Source: SZUA-320 sp963707875
Lineage (GTDB): Bacteria > Gemmatimonadota > Gemmatimonadetes > Gemmatimonadales > GWC2-71-9
Direction of reading: 5' to 3'
DNA length: 64,000 bases
Assembly: GCA_963707875.1 (NCBI GenBank)
Contig: CAVPRU010000014.1
Location: forward strand, 968,467 to 1,032,466
In this document: piece after piece, positions 17,643-26,004 of the stretch
How positions within the stretch are numbered: position 1 is the first letter of the stretch
How the letters are laid out: the number at the start of each line of letters is the position of its first letter
Translations under genes and position numbers: made by a program
Notes under the pieces: model-generated
Seen by the model: only the letters and a program-made list of their open reading frames with translations
What the model was told of the DNA's origin: nothing
The model's database searches: none

Positions 17643-18025
17643 TCCCCGGTACTGCGCGGGGCCAGGTGCGCCTCCGCCTCCTCCATCGTCTTGAAGACCT
17701 CGACCTGCAGTGACCCATCACTGGTCAGCATCGAGAGCGCCCGCATCATCCCGTAACTGGCCGGCTTGGTTGTGACCACGGCCCAGCGGCCCCCGGCAAA
17801 GCGGTCCGACAGCTCGCGCAGGAGGCCCGTCAGGTCCCGGAGCTGTGCGGGGGTGATCGGCTCTCCGATTTCCCGGTGGTCGGAGAGAATGTCGAAACCC
17901 GGCTCAAAGTCGGGGTGGCTCGCCGCCCCAGTGATGACCCGGACGATGTCGGCGGTCTCAAAATCTCCGATCACCGTGGTCTGAACCAGGCGGCGGGTGG
18001 GATCAACCCTAAACGTAATGGGCAC
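17639..18025 (-). CDS. STAS/SpoIIAA-like small protein
   Basis: A 128-residue cytoplasmic protein read from GTG 18025 with GAGAGG upstream. The pattern of alternating beta-strands and helices (VQTTVIGDFETADI, FDILSDHREIGEP, RWAVVTTKPASYGMMRAL) fits the SpoIIAA/STAS-like fold found in many environmental genomes. No catalytic motif is visible. The stop overlaps the preceding convergent gene, and it is divergent from mutM. Function unknown. Confidence 0.75.
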   Translation of the reverse strand: MPITFRVDPTRRLVQTTVIGDFETADIVRVITGAASHPDFEPGFDILSDHREIGEPITPAQLRDLTGLLRELSDRFAGGRWAVVTTKPASYGMMRALSMLTSDGSLQVEVFKTMEEAEAHLAPRSTGD

Positions 18026-18131
18026 AAACCTCTCAATCCGTCACTCAGAAGTAGAGGAAAGGTAACCGACCGGACCGGTGGGGGCAGCCACCAGGTCGAG
18101 CATTGGTATCAGCACCTTTTGCATCCGAGGA

Positions 18132-18161
18132 TTGCGATTCCACTCCACCATCGCTGATAAC
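18132..18161 (+). promoter_or_regulatory. Candidate sigma-70-type promoter for mutM
   Basis: TTGCGA, an 18-base spacer, then GATAAC lies 33 bases before the mutM start codon, in the only gap between the divergent genes. Visual match only. Confidence 0.35.
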
Positions 18162-18193
18162 GCGGAAACTCATCTCCCTGGCCATATTGGAGG

Positions 18194-19018
18194 GTGCCCG
18201 AACTTCCCGAAGTCGAGACCATGGTCCGAGGGCTCAACCGGATCGTTGGCCGGACCGTGGCCGGCACCCGGCTGAGCCATGACGATATCCTGTACGGCAC
18301 TACTCGTCGACGTCTGCTGACCGGGCTCAGAGGCGCGACCCTGACCGGGGTGAGCCGCCGCGCCAAGCATGCCGTGGTCAGCACCGACCGGGAGACCTGG
18401 CTGGTGGTCCAGCCCGGAATGACCGGTTCACTCTATCTGCGCCGGGGCGCCCTGACCGCGGACGATACCCGGTACGGGGTGCTCCGCTGCCAGCTCGATG
18501 ACGGTCGCACCCTCGTCTATCACGATGTCCGGCGGATCGGCTCGATCCGGCTGCTCGACCCCGAGGCCTTTGCCGTGTGGGAGGCGGGCCTGGGCCCGGA
18601 GCCGCTCGCGACCGGGTTTACCGCCCGGGATCTGGCCGCCTCCGCGGGTCGGACCCGTCAGGCCATCAAGAAGGCGCTCATGGATCAGCGGTTGCTGGCG
18701 GGAGTCGGGAACATCTACGCCAACGAGGCGCTGTTCGTCGCGAGGGTCGACCCGTCGAAGCCCGCGAACCGGGTCCCCGACGCGGCCTGGCTTCCACTGC
18801 ACCGGGCGCTGCGCCGGATTCTCCGCGCCGCCATCGCGGCGGAGGGTTCCACCATTCGCGACTACCGGACCGGCGACGGCAAACCGGGCGGCTTTCAGAA
18901 GGCGTTCACGGTCTACGGGCGGGAGGGGGAACCGTGCATCCGGTGCGGCACCGCGCTGACCGCGACCCATCTGATCGACGCCCGGGTCACGGTGTTCTGT
19001 CATCGGTGCCAGCGATGA
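18194..19018 (+). CDS. mutM: Formamidopyrimidine-DNA glycosylase
   Basis: A 274-residue base-excision-repair enzyme removing 8-oxoguanine and formamidopyrimidines, with AP-lyase activity. The N-terminus PELPEVETMVRGL places catalytic Pro2 and Glu3 right after the GTG start at 18194, which fixes the start. The helix-two-turn-helix (QAIKKALMDQRLLAGVGNIYANE) and the C-terminal zinc finger (CIRC...CHRC) are present. The Shine-Dalgarno-like GGAGG abuts the start codon, unusually close. It precedes the GIY-YIG protein by 13 bases, making a two-gene DNA-repair unit. Confidence 0.96.
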   Translation: MPELPEVETMVRGLNRIVGRTVAGTRLSHDDILYGTTRRRLLTGLRGATLTGVSRRAKHAVVSTDRETWLVVQPGMTGSLYLRRGALTADDTRYGVLRCQLDDGRTLVYHDVRRIGSIRLLDPEAFAVWEAGLGPEPLATGFTARDLAASAGRTRQAIKKALMDQRLLAGVGNIYANEALFVARVDPSKPANRVPDAAWLPLHRALRRILRAAIAAEGSTIRDYRTGDGKPGGFQKAFTVYGREGEPCIRCGTALTATHLIDARVTVFCHRCQR

Positions 19019-19031
19019 GGGCGCGCCCGGG

Positions 19032-20186
19032 ATGACCCGGCCCATGGCGCTCCCCCTGCCGATGACCGATCTGGACTCGCTCCGGCGCCGGGTCCGGGCC
19101 CTGGGCGAGGATCGGCCCGCGGTCTACCGGATGCTGGATCCCGCCGGACGGGTGCTGTACGTCGGCAAGGCCAAGCGACTGAAGACTCGACTGCTGTCCT
19201 ACTTCCGGGCCCACTTCCCCGAGGACAAGGCGGCCAGGATCCTGTACGCGGCGCACGATATCAACTGGGACTACGTCCCGAGTGATTTCGCGGCCCATGT
19301 CACCGAACTCCGGCAGATCCAGAAATACCGCCCCGCCTACAACGTCCAGCTGAATCGGCGACGGCGGGTGGCGTTCGTGGGCCTGACCGCCGGGCCGGCT
19401 CCGAAACTCACCGTCACTGGCGACACCTCGCGGGGGGATCTCCGGCGCTATGGACCGATCCCGAGTCCCTCCCGCGCGCGGGAGGCGATCCGGGAACTCA
19501 ACGACCTGCTGGGACTGCGGGACTGCCGGGACCGGATGCCGATCGTCTACGCCGGCCAGGGGGACCTCTTCTCCCCGGAGCGTCAGGCCGCCTGTCATCG
19601 GTACGAGTTCGGGACCTGCCTCGGCCCCTGCGCCGGCCTGGTGGAGGAGTTCGCCTACCGGCAGCGGGCGGCGACGGCGGCCGCCTTTCTCGAGGGACGG
19701 ACGATCCAGCCACTCGACCGGGTCGTGGAAGAAATGACGGCCTGCTCCGACCGGGGGGACTTCCAGGCCGCGGTACGCTGGCGCGAGCGATTCGAACACC
19801 TCGAGTGGTTCATGGGGGCCATGGCCCGGGCGCGCAGTGCCATCGATCTGCTGAGTTTCGTGTACCGGGATCCGGGGACCTTCGGGGATGACCGGGCCTA
19901 TCTGATCCGGCGGGGGGTCATTCGGGCTACCTTCCCGTGGCCGGAGACGCCGATCGAGCAGGAGGCGTTCCGGGCGGTAGTGGCGGAAGAGCTGACCGGC
20001 CCGGAGCCGGGGCCGGGACCGATCCCGAGCGCCACGCTGGACGAGACCATTCTCCTGCTCAGTTGGTTCAGGAAGCACCCGGAACATCTCCGGAAGACAG
20101 AACCGATCGACTCCTGGGCCGACGGGGCGAGCGGGGGGGCTACCGGGCGGCCCGCTCCTGAATCCGGCGGCGTTGCCCCGGGGTGA
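19032..20186 (+). CDS. UvrC-like GIY-YIG nuclease lacking the RNase-H-like half
   Basis: A 384-residue protein with the N-terminal architecture of UvrC: a GIY-YIG domain (VYRMLD...VLYVGKAKRLKTRL, about 28-60), a cysteine-rich segment (CHRYEFGTCLGPC, about 190-205), then a UVR-type UvrB-binding helix pair (MTACSDRGDFQAAVRWRERF, about 235-260). The UvrC RNase-H-like endonuclease domain and helix-hairpin-helix tandem are missing; in their place is a short tail with DETILLLSWFRKHPEH. A truncated UvrC would cut only on one side of a lesion, as Cho does, but Cho lacks this much of UvrC. It is coupled to mutM and its last 47 bases overlap the convergent BTAD pseudogene. Confidence 0.85.
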   Translation: MTRPMALPLPMTDLDSLRRRVRALGEDRPAVYRMLDPAGRVLYVGKAKRLKTRLLSYFRAHFPEDKAARILYAAHDINWDYVPSDFAAHVTELRQIQKYRPAYNVQLNRRRRVAFVGLTAGPAPKLTVTGDTSRGDLRRYGPIPSPSRAREAIRELNDLLGLRDCRDRMPIVYAGQGDLFSPERQAACHRYEFGTCLGPCAGLVEEFAYRQRAATAAAFLEGRTIQPLDRVVEEMTACSDRGDFQAAVRWRERFEHLEWFMGAMARARSAIDLLSFVYRDPGTFGDDRAYLIRRGVIRATFPWPETPIEQEAFRAVVAEELTGPEPGPGPIPSATLDETILLLSWFRKHPEHLRKTEPIDSWADGASGGATGRPAPESGGVAPG

Positions 20187-22026
20187 GCATGTCCTGGGCG
20201 ATCACCTCCCGGGTCACCCGGGCCACGAAGCCGTAGCCGCGCGGTTCGCTGGTCAGCCACCGGCTCCACTCCAGTTCATCCAGCGCGCCGGTCACGGTGA
20301 CCTCCGGCAACTCGGTCGCGGCCACCAGGTCCTCCACCCCGAACCGGTCCCCGAGCACCGAGGCGGTGGCCAGGACGGTTCTGGGCCTCCGGACTCAGTC
20401 GGCGGTAGCTCACCCGCAGGGACGCGACGATGGTGTCCGGCAGATCCCCCGGCAGGGTCTGCTCCAGGGTGCGGAGCGGCTCAGGCCAGGCGCCCGAGAG
20501 ATCGTGCAGGTCGAGCCCCGACACCACGGCGTGCAGCAGGTCCACCGCGAGGAGCGGGAGCCCGGCGGTGTCCTGGACCAGCCGCCGGGTGACCCGCGCC
20601 GATTCCTCCCTCGTCGTAGTCCGGAAGGGCCCAGGCCACCAGGGCCACGAAGGGCTGACTCGTCCAGCGGTCCCAGGGTGACGGTGCCGCCGGGGATGCT
20701 GCGGCCCGCGGCGGCCCGGAGATCGTCGAGGGCATCGCCACCCGGCGCGGCCAGCGCCGTGACCGCCACCAGCAGCCGGGCCCGCGGCAGATCGCGAGGC
20801 AGCCGTACGAGGACACCCAGCGACTGCGGGTCCAGATAGTGGGCATCGTCCAGCCAGACCATGACCGGCTGATCGTCGCTGATCACCCGCAGCAGCTCGG
20901 TGAACGCCAGGGAAAGGCCAGCTGGCTGGTCGGCACTCACGGCAGGAAACCGCTCCCGCCACTCCGGGCTCCGGGCGACGAAGGCCCCAAGCACCTCCGG
21001 TGGAACGGCCGAGATGCCTGAAGCCTCCGCGAGCGTGGCACGGGCAGCTGCCATCACCCCGGCCCACGGCTGATCCGCGTCGCCCGCGACTCCGCGCACG
21101 ACCAGGACCGCGGCCCCGTCCAGCCGAGCCCTGGCGGCGAGTTCATCAAGCAGGCGGCTCTTGCCGGTCCCCGGGTCTCCCACCACCAGGGCCGCCGTGG
21201 CCTCGCCGTTCCGGGCCTGATCCCAGAAGCCCCCGAGTGTGCCGAGGGCGAGGTCCCGACCGACCAGGGGTGCCCGGCGGACGGTGGCGTGCTCCACCCG
21301 GGGCGGGGGGCGCCGCCAGCCGGACCGCACTCGAGTCGCCAGGGCGGCGACCTGCGGAGAGGGCCCCAACCCGAGTCGCTCTGCCAGGCCCTGCTGATAG
21401 GCATCGGCCCGCTCAAGAGCCTGGGCGGGTTCCCCGCTCAGGACCAGAGCGCGGATGACCGCCACCACCGCCTGCTCGGCCGTCGGATCCAGATCCAGTG
21501 CCCGCGTGGCGCACGCCGTGGATTCGATCAGCCGTCCCGCGTCCGCCAGCACCCGGGACTGCTGAGCCAGCACCGCCACCCCCCGCTCACGCCAGCGCCG
21601 CTGTTCAGCCGCGAGCCAGTCCTCAAAGCCGGTCGCTCCGGGGACCGCAAAGCCGGCCATGAACTCTCCGGCCATCAGTCCGGTCGCCTGGGCGAACTGC
21701 TCGGCGATCAGCGCCACCTCGAACTGCTCTACATCGAGGACCACGTTCGCAAGGGAAAGGGCGATCTGGTCGACCGTCGTGGTGATGAGGTCCTCTCCCC
21801 CGGACCGGCGGAGGATCCGGAGCGCCTCGTTGAGGGAGTGGCGGGCGGCCGATTCCGTCTTGTCGGCCCACAACAGGCCGACCAGATGTTCCCGGGTCGC
21901 GGTTCGGCGGGGGGACCGCGCCAGGTACACCAGGAGGGCAATGTGCTTTCGCCAGAGCAGCTCCCCCGGCGCCGGTTCCCCGTTGACCGTCACCTGCACC
22001 GGGCCCAGGGTCGTGATCGAGATCAT
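20140..22026 (-). pseudogene. BTAD-domain transcriptional regulator with AAA ATPase, disrupted by three +1 indels
   Basis: The intact N-terminal 450 residues show a winged-helix DNA-binding domain (about 1-95, MISITTLGPVQVTVNGEPA), a bacterial transcriptional activation (BTAD) TPR-like domain (about 100-250) and a STAND/AAA ATPase with Walker A GDPGTGKSRLL and Walker B VMVWLDDAHYLDP. Beyond that the frame breaks three times within 280 bases: at the GGG of 20652-20654, the CCC of 20608-20610 and the GG of 20377-20378 on the plus strand. Removing one base at each gives a continuous 627-residue protein ending IQERAAR. All three are one-base gains in short G/C runs, so assembly or sequencing error is at least as likely as true decay. 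Its start overlaps the TPR gene's stop. Confidence 0.8.
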
Positions 22027-24038
22027 CAGGCACCCCCACAGCCAAGGACTGCGAGTCGCTGGCCGGCCAGGTCGGCCCGGGCCTTGAACTCCGGATCGCC
22101 CATTCTCCAGTGTTCCGCCACCACCCGGTAGGCCCGGCAGAGCTCCACATCCCGGCCGCCTCGATCGAGCAGCCGAGCCGCTCGCCAGCGCGCCACCGTC
22201 CCCAGCGACCAGTCGACCTCGGCGCTGAGCGGCTCGGCCGTGGGATAGTCGGTCAGATGGAAGTGCTGATGCCACCGAAGCGCCCGGCGGGCTGCCTCCA
22301 GGTTCCCCTGCCGGGCATACCACTCGGCGAGCGAGAGCATGAGTCCACTCCGAAGGAAGAGGTCGCCGTAGGCCTCCCCCTCGAGGATCTCACGATCCCG
22401 GAGCAGAGCCTCCGCGAGCCGAATCGCCTGGGGCCAGTTGGCGGCGGACGCCGCGAGCCAGGCCCGCGCCAATTGACTCCGGGCCTTGGGAGCGGGTTCA
22501 TCGTCGAGCTGGACGAGGAGTTGCCGGGCGCCGGCAGAATCGCCGAGCCGCCCCCGGTGGGCGACCCGGATCCAGGTCGTGTTCCAGCGAGTCTGAGAGG
22601 TGGAGCCGGTCGACCCGGAGGCCAGAAGCCGATCCATAGCCTCGGGGGAACCGGGCGGCGTCTCATCGAAGACCTGGTGGACCGCCAGCAGACGGGGAGC
22701 CCAATCGTCCACCGGTGTGGAGGGAAATCCCCTCCGAAGTTCCCCGACCGCCTGCGCCAGCGCGCCACGCTGTCCGAGGGCCGATGCCCCGAACGCCCAA
22801 GCGATCAGACCGGAGTAGTGCAGCGGACCACCGGGCGCCATTACCCCGAAGGCGCGACCCAGGATCATGGCACCAGCCGGTGATCCATACCCGGGCAACG
22901 CCCTGGGACCGGCTGCAATCTCCGGCAGCCGGACGACCGAGGAATCGGCGAGCGCGGCCCCCACCTCGGCCAAACCCCGATCGGCTCCCGCGCCAAACCG
23001 AAGGGCGAAGGCCACGTCGACAAACACCTGGCGGGCCCGGGCCAGTCCTTCCACCGGCAGTGATCCCAAGGCCATCGTGGCGACCCGCGCCGCCCCCGAA
23101 TCTCCCTCGGCGATCAGGAGGGTCGCCAGATCGTACCAAGGACCATGGAACCCCGGCCGGAGCCTGGTGGCCTGCTCCAGCACGGCGCGCGCCTCCAGCC
23201 GGTCGTGGCCGTACAGCGGTCCCCGGTTGTACAACTCGGAGCCATACCGGTACCAGGCCAGGGGAAACTCCCGATAATCTCCCGTCACCAGAGCGGCGAG
23301 TGAGTCGAGCCGGACCGGCATGGGGAGACTGTCGGCCGCGATCAACCGCTGGTAGTACGGCGGGAACCTGCCCAGCTCCCGGCGGACCCGCCGCAGGCCG
23401 ATCGAGTCGGGGGACCGACCGAGCCACCGGCGCACGTCGTCGTAGCGGTAGGTGCAGAGCACGCATGTGGTATCGAGCCGAAACGCGTCGAGGTAGGCCC
23501 GGGCCGCAGCGTCCCAGCGCCCCGCGGCATAGTCCACTTCGGCCTGGGCCCAGAGCGCCATCCCCCCAGGTCGAGAGGGAAGCGCGCCGCGCGGCAGCCA
23601 GGGATCGTCCTGCCGCATGGCCAGCAGCAGCACCTCATTGGCGAGGGCGGTGGCCAACTCGGAGGGGGAGGGGGCGCTGAGCGCGGGCAGAGGGGTCCGA
23701 GGAGTTCCGGGGCCCTGGAAGAACGCGTCGACCCGCCAGGTGTCTCCCGCGTGCTCCACCCGGCCATCCACGATCATCTCCCCCGGACCGGCCGGGCGAT
23801 CGATCCCCAACTGGAAATAGGGCACCCCGACGAGTGCGCGCTGCAGGGAGGTCCGGAGGGCTGCGGCCGGCCCTTCCGGGTCCGCCTCGCCGAACGAGCC
23901 CACGACCAGGGTGGCCATGACCGGTGTCGAGCCCCTCGTCCCGAGCACTACCCCGAGCGCCGCGACAAGTATCACCCCCGCGAGCGCGATCCACCCGACC
24001 GGGGACGCTTGCGGCGAGCCCCGAGGGCCACCGCCCAC
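22026..24038 (-). CDS. Membrane-anchored TPR-like protein, probable second half of the upstream kinase
   Basis: Reads as a 670-residue protein with one transmembrane helix near the start (WIALAGVILVAALGVVLG, about 16-33) and a large extracytoplasmic region rich in helical repeats typical of TPR/SEL1-like sensor domains. No good ribosome-binding site precedes the GTG at 24038. Its first 67 bases overlap the kinase gene in another frame. The kinase ends in a basic stretch (RRKRP) and this frame enters a membrane helix straight after, so a one-base shift at the CCCC run (plus-strand 24001-24004) would give one 913-residue kinase-TM-TPR protein like the one at 40-42.6 kb. It overlaps the BTAD gene by one base. 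Confidence 0.75.
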   Translation of the reverse strand: MGGGPRGSPQASPVGWIALAGVILVAALGVVLGTRGSTPVMATLVVGSFGEADPEGPAAALRTSLQRALVGVPYFQLGIDRPAGPGEMIVDGRVEHAGDTWRVDAFFQGPGTPRTPLPALSAPSPSELATALANEVLLLAMRQDDPWLPRGALPSRPGGMALWAQAEVDYAAGRWDAAARAYLDAFRLDTTCVLCTYRYDDVRRWLGRSPDSIGLRRVRRELGRFPPYYQRLIAADSLPMPVRLDSLAALVTGDYREFPLAWYRYGSELYNRGPLYGHDRLEARAVLEQATRLRPGFHGPWYDLATLLIAEGDSGAARVATMALGSLPVEGLARARQVFVDVAFALRFGAGADRGLAEVGAALADSSVVRLPEIAAGPRALPGYGSPAGAMILGRAFGVMAPGGPLHYSGLIAWAFGASALGQRGALAQAVGELRRGFPSTPVDDWAPRLLAVHQVFDETPPGSPEAMDRLLASGSTGSTSQTRWNTTWIRVAHRGRLGDSAGARQLLVQLDDEPAPKARSQLARAWLAASAANWPQAIRLAEALLRDREILEGEAYGDLFLRSGLMLSLAEWYARQGNLEAARRALRWHQHFHLTDYPTAEPLSAEVDWSLGTVARWRAARLLDRGGRDVELCRAYRVVAEHWRMGDPEFKARADLAGQRLAVLGCGGA

Positions 24039-24766
24039 GCGGCCACATCAGCCCACCGCTCTTCGGGGGCCAGGGCCAGAGCGCGGGAGAGGGCCAATAC
24101 CGTGGCCGGCGGGACCCCGGACCAGTCGGCGGTCGGAGGATTGATCCCCGTTCGCCAGCGACGGCCGGTGTGCATCTGGTAGATGACCATCGCGAGCGAA
24201 TACTGGTCGGAGGCCTCGGTCGCCTCCTGACCAGTCAACTGTTCCGGGGACATGTAGGCGGGAGTCCCCAGCCGGCGGCCATCTTCTGTCAGGGGGGCAT
24301 CGGAATCGGCAGACGAATCGACGTGGGCAATGCCGAAATCACCCAGCAGGGCATTGTCCCCATCGAGGAAGATGTTGGCCGGTTTGATGTCGCGATGGAT
24401 GATCTGGAGACGGTGCGCGGCATCGAGCGCTGAGAGCAGCTGGCCAGCGATCGTCTGAGCCTGGGCAGGCGGAAGGGACCCTCGCTCGAGCCGGGCGGCG
24501 AGGGTCTCGCCTCGGGCATAGTCCATCACGAAATAGGAAAGCCCATCGGCTGTCCCGGCCTGGTGGACACTCAGCACGTGTGGGTGACGGAGGCGGGCCA
24601 GCAGGCGCGCTTCTCGCAGAAAGCGTCGCTCGGCGATCGCCGTCGCCGCATCGGGGCGCAGGACCTTGACGGCGACCGGCCGATCGAGGGCTGGATCCCG
24701 GGCCAGGAAGACGATGGCCATGCCGCCGCGGCCGAGCTCGCGCTCGACCTCGAGGTCAGGGGCCAA
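23972..24766 (-). CDS. Hanks-type Ser/Thr protein kinase (kinase domain only in this frame)
   Basis: A 264-residue PknB-like kinase domain. Glycine loop GRGGMAIVF, catalytic lysine in VAVKVLR, HRDIKPAN catalytic loop, DFG in LGDFGIAH and the APE equivalent SPEQLTG are all present, so it should be active. The only conventional start is TTG 24766, but the family's usual N-terminal helix (SSLLDRVRLALAPDLE) continues upstream of it with no ATG/GTG/TTG before an in-frame TAG, so the true start is unclear. The stop lies 67 bases inside the TPR gene, consistent with a lost base. It probably signals to the adjacent BTAD regulator; that link is inferred from position. Confidence 0.85.
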   Translation of the reverse strand: MAPDLEVERELGRGGMAIVFLARDPALDRPVAVKVLRPDAATAIAERRFLREARLLARLRHPHVLSVHQAGTADGLSYFVMDYARGETLAARLERGSLPPAQAQTIAGQLLSALDAAHRLQIIHRDIKPANIFLDGDNALLGDFGIAHVDSSADSDAPLTEDGRRLGTPAYMSPEQLTGQEATEASDQYSLAMVIYQMHTGRRWRTGINPPTADWSGVPPATVLALSRALALAPEERWADVAAWAVALGARRKRPRSGGSRSRG

Positions 24767-24873
24767 TGCCAGGCGGACCCGATCCAGCAGGGAAGACAGT
24801 CCAGCCCCCCGATGTGGAATGAGATACTAAGGTGCGGCCATTCGGACCTGCCGGGAAGCCCCGATCAGGGGAG

Positions 24874-24895
24874 GGTAGTGGGTCGACCCGCTACC
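24874..24895. terminator. Imperfect palindrome, possible terminator
   Basis: A 22-base near-palindrome (GGTAGTGGGTCGACCCGCTACC, one mismatched pair) lies in the 145-base gap between the phosphodiesterase stop and the kinase start. It could end the quinone operon transcript or bind a regulator. Confidence 0.4.
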
Positions 24896-24911
24896 TCAGC
24901 GGGCGGGGCGC

Positions 24912-25403
24912 CTAGTCCACGTCGGCTGGAGTCAGCGGGACCAGCCGCCCCCGGGGCGGGATTCCCGGCTCGAGTTCGAGAATCCCCACCGAGGCCGGGA
25001 GATCGAACCGCCGAGCCCCCGCCCCGCCCGGATTCATCACCGTCACGACCCGGTCCACCAGGGTGAGGTAGGGTCGATGAGTATGCCCATGGATGATCGC
25101 CAGGGCGTCGGGATAGACCTGCACCAGCCGTTCGGGGGTGAGGGGCTGCACCTGGTGTCCGTGGAGCAGCACGAACTGGAACCCCAGCAGGTCCACCTCC
25201 GCCACCTCGGCGAGCTTCGCCCTGAGATCCCAGCCGTCGGTGTTGCCCCATACCGCGGTGACCGGCGCGATGGCCTCCAACTCGGCGAGCAGCTCCGGAG
25301 GGCCGATATCCCCGGCGTGGAGGATGTGGTCGACCTCGGCAAAGACGTCGTAGACCTCCGGCCGGAGCAGACCGTGGGTGTCGGCGATTACCCCGATGCG
25401 CAC
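24912..25403 (-). CDS. YfcE/MJ0936-type metallophosphoesterase
   Basis: A 163-residue single-domain calcineurin-like phosphodiesterase. The motifs run in the expected order: DTHG, HAGDIG, GNTD, LHGHQ and HGHTHRP, giving a dinuclear metal site. Relatives hydrolyse small phosphodiesters and some cyclic nucleotides in vitro; the physiological substrate is unknown. It starts 13 bases after ubiX and is the last gene of the quinone operon, probably by convenience of packing. Confidence 0.9.
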   Translation of the reverse strand: MRIGVIADTHGLLRPEVYDVFAEVDHILHAGDIGPPELLAELEAIAPVTAVWGNTDGWDLRAKLAEVAEVDLLGFQFVLLHGHQVQPLTPERLVQVYPDALAIIHGHTHRPYLTLVDRVVTVMNPGGAGARRFDLPASVGILELEPGIPPRGRLVPLTPADVD

Positions 25404-25416
25404 GGGGCCGCTCCGG

Positions 25417-26004
25417 TCATTGCCCCTCCCAGCGGGGCGCGATCGTCAGGTCGAGCTGGAGGTGGTCCAGAATCCGTTGCACGATGAAGTCCACCAGGTC
25501 GGCCACGCCCGAGGGGTGGTGATAGAACCCGGGAGCGGCCGGCAGAATCGTGGCCCCGGCCTCCGCGGCGAGGGTCAGGTTCCGGAGATGAACCAGAGAG
25601 AGCGGCGTCTCCCGGGGCACCAGCAGGAGCGGGCGCCGCTCCTTCAGCGTCACATCGGCCGCGCGCTCCACCAGGGAGCGGCTGGTCCCGTGGGCCACGG
25701 CGGCCACCGTTCCCATCGAGCAGGGGCAGATCACCATCCCCCGGGTCTTCTGGCTGCCGGAGGCGGGCTTGGCGCCGCGATCGGTGTCGGGGAAGAACGT
25801 GACGGACGACCAGTCGCCCCCCGTGGCCCGCTGGAGGGCCGCTTCATCGGCGATCCCGCACTCGGTCTCCAGCAGCCGCCAGCCATGGGAAGACAGGATC
25901 AGCCAGGTGGAGACGCGTTCCCGGGCGAGCACCTCGAGGAGACGGACCGCGTAGGGTGCCCCGGAGGCACCGGTGATCGCCAGGACGACGGGAAGCGGAT
26001 TCAT
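25417..26004 (-). CDS. ubiX: UbiX-type flavin prenyltransferase (mqnM-like candidate)
   Basis: A 195-residue enzyme making prenylated FMN, the cofactor of the UbiD decarboxylase. The N-terminal Rossmann-like LAITGASGAPYAVRLL and the signature CPCSMGTVAAVAHG identify the family; PRETPLSLVHLRNL near the C-terminus is also conserved. Start is ATG 26004, overlapping the stop of the upstream small ORF by four bases. The frame remains open for another 191 codons upstream, but that part is not UbiX-like. It sits with ubiD, ubiA and ubiE, as in late quinone synthesis. Confidence 0.94.
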   Translation of the reverse strand: MNPLPVVLAITGASGAPYAVRLLEVLARERVSTWLILSSHGWRLLETECGIADEAALQRATGGDWSSVTFFPDTDRGAKPASGSQKTRGMVICPCSMGTVAAVAHGTSRSLVERAADVTLKERRPLLLVPRETPLSLVHLRNLTLAAEAGATILPAAPGFYHHPSGVADLVDFIVQRILDHLQLDLTIAPRWEGQ

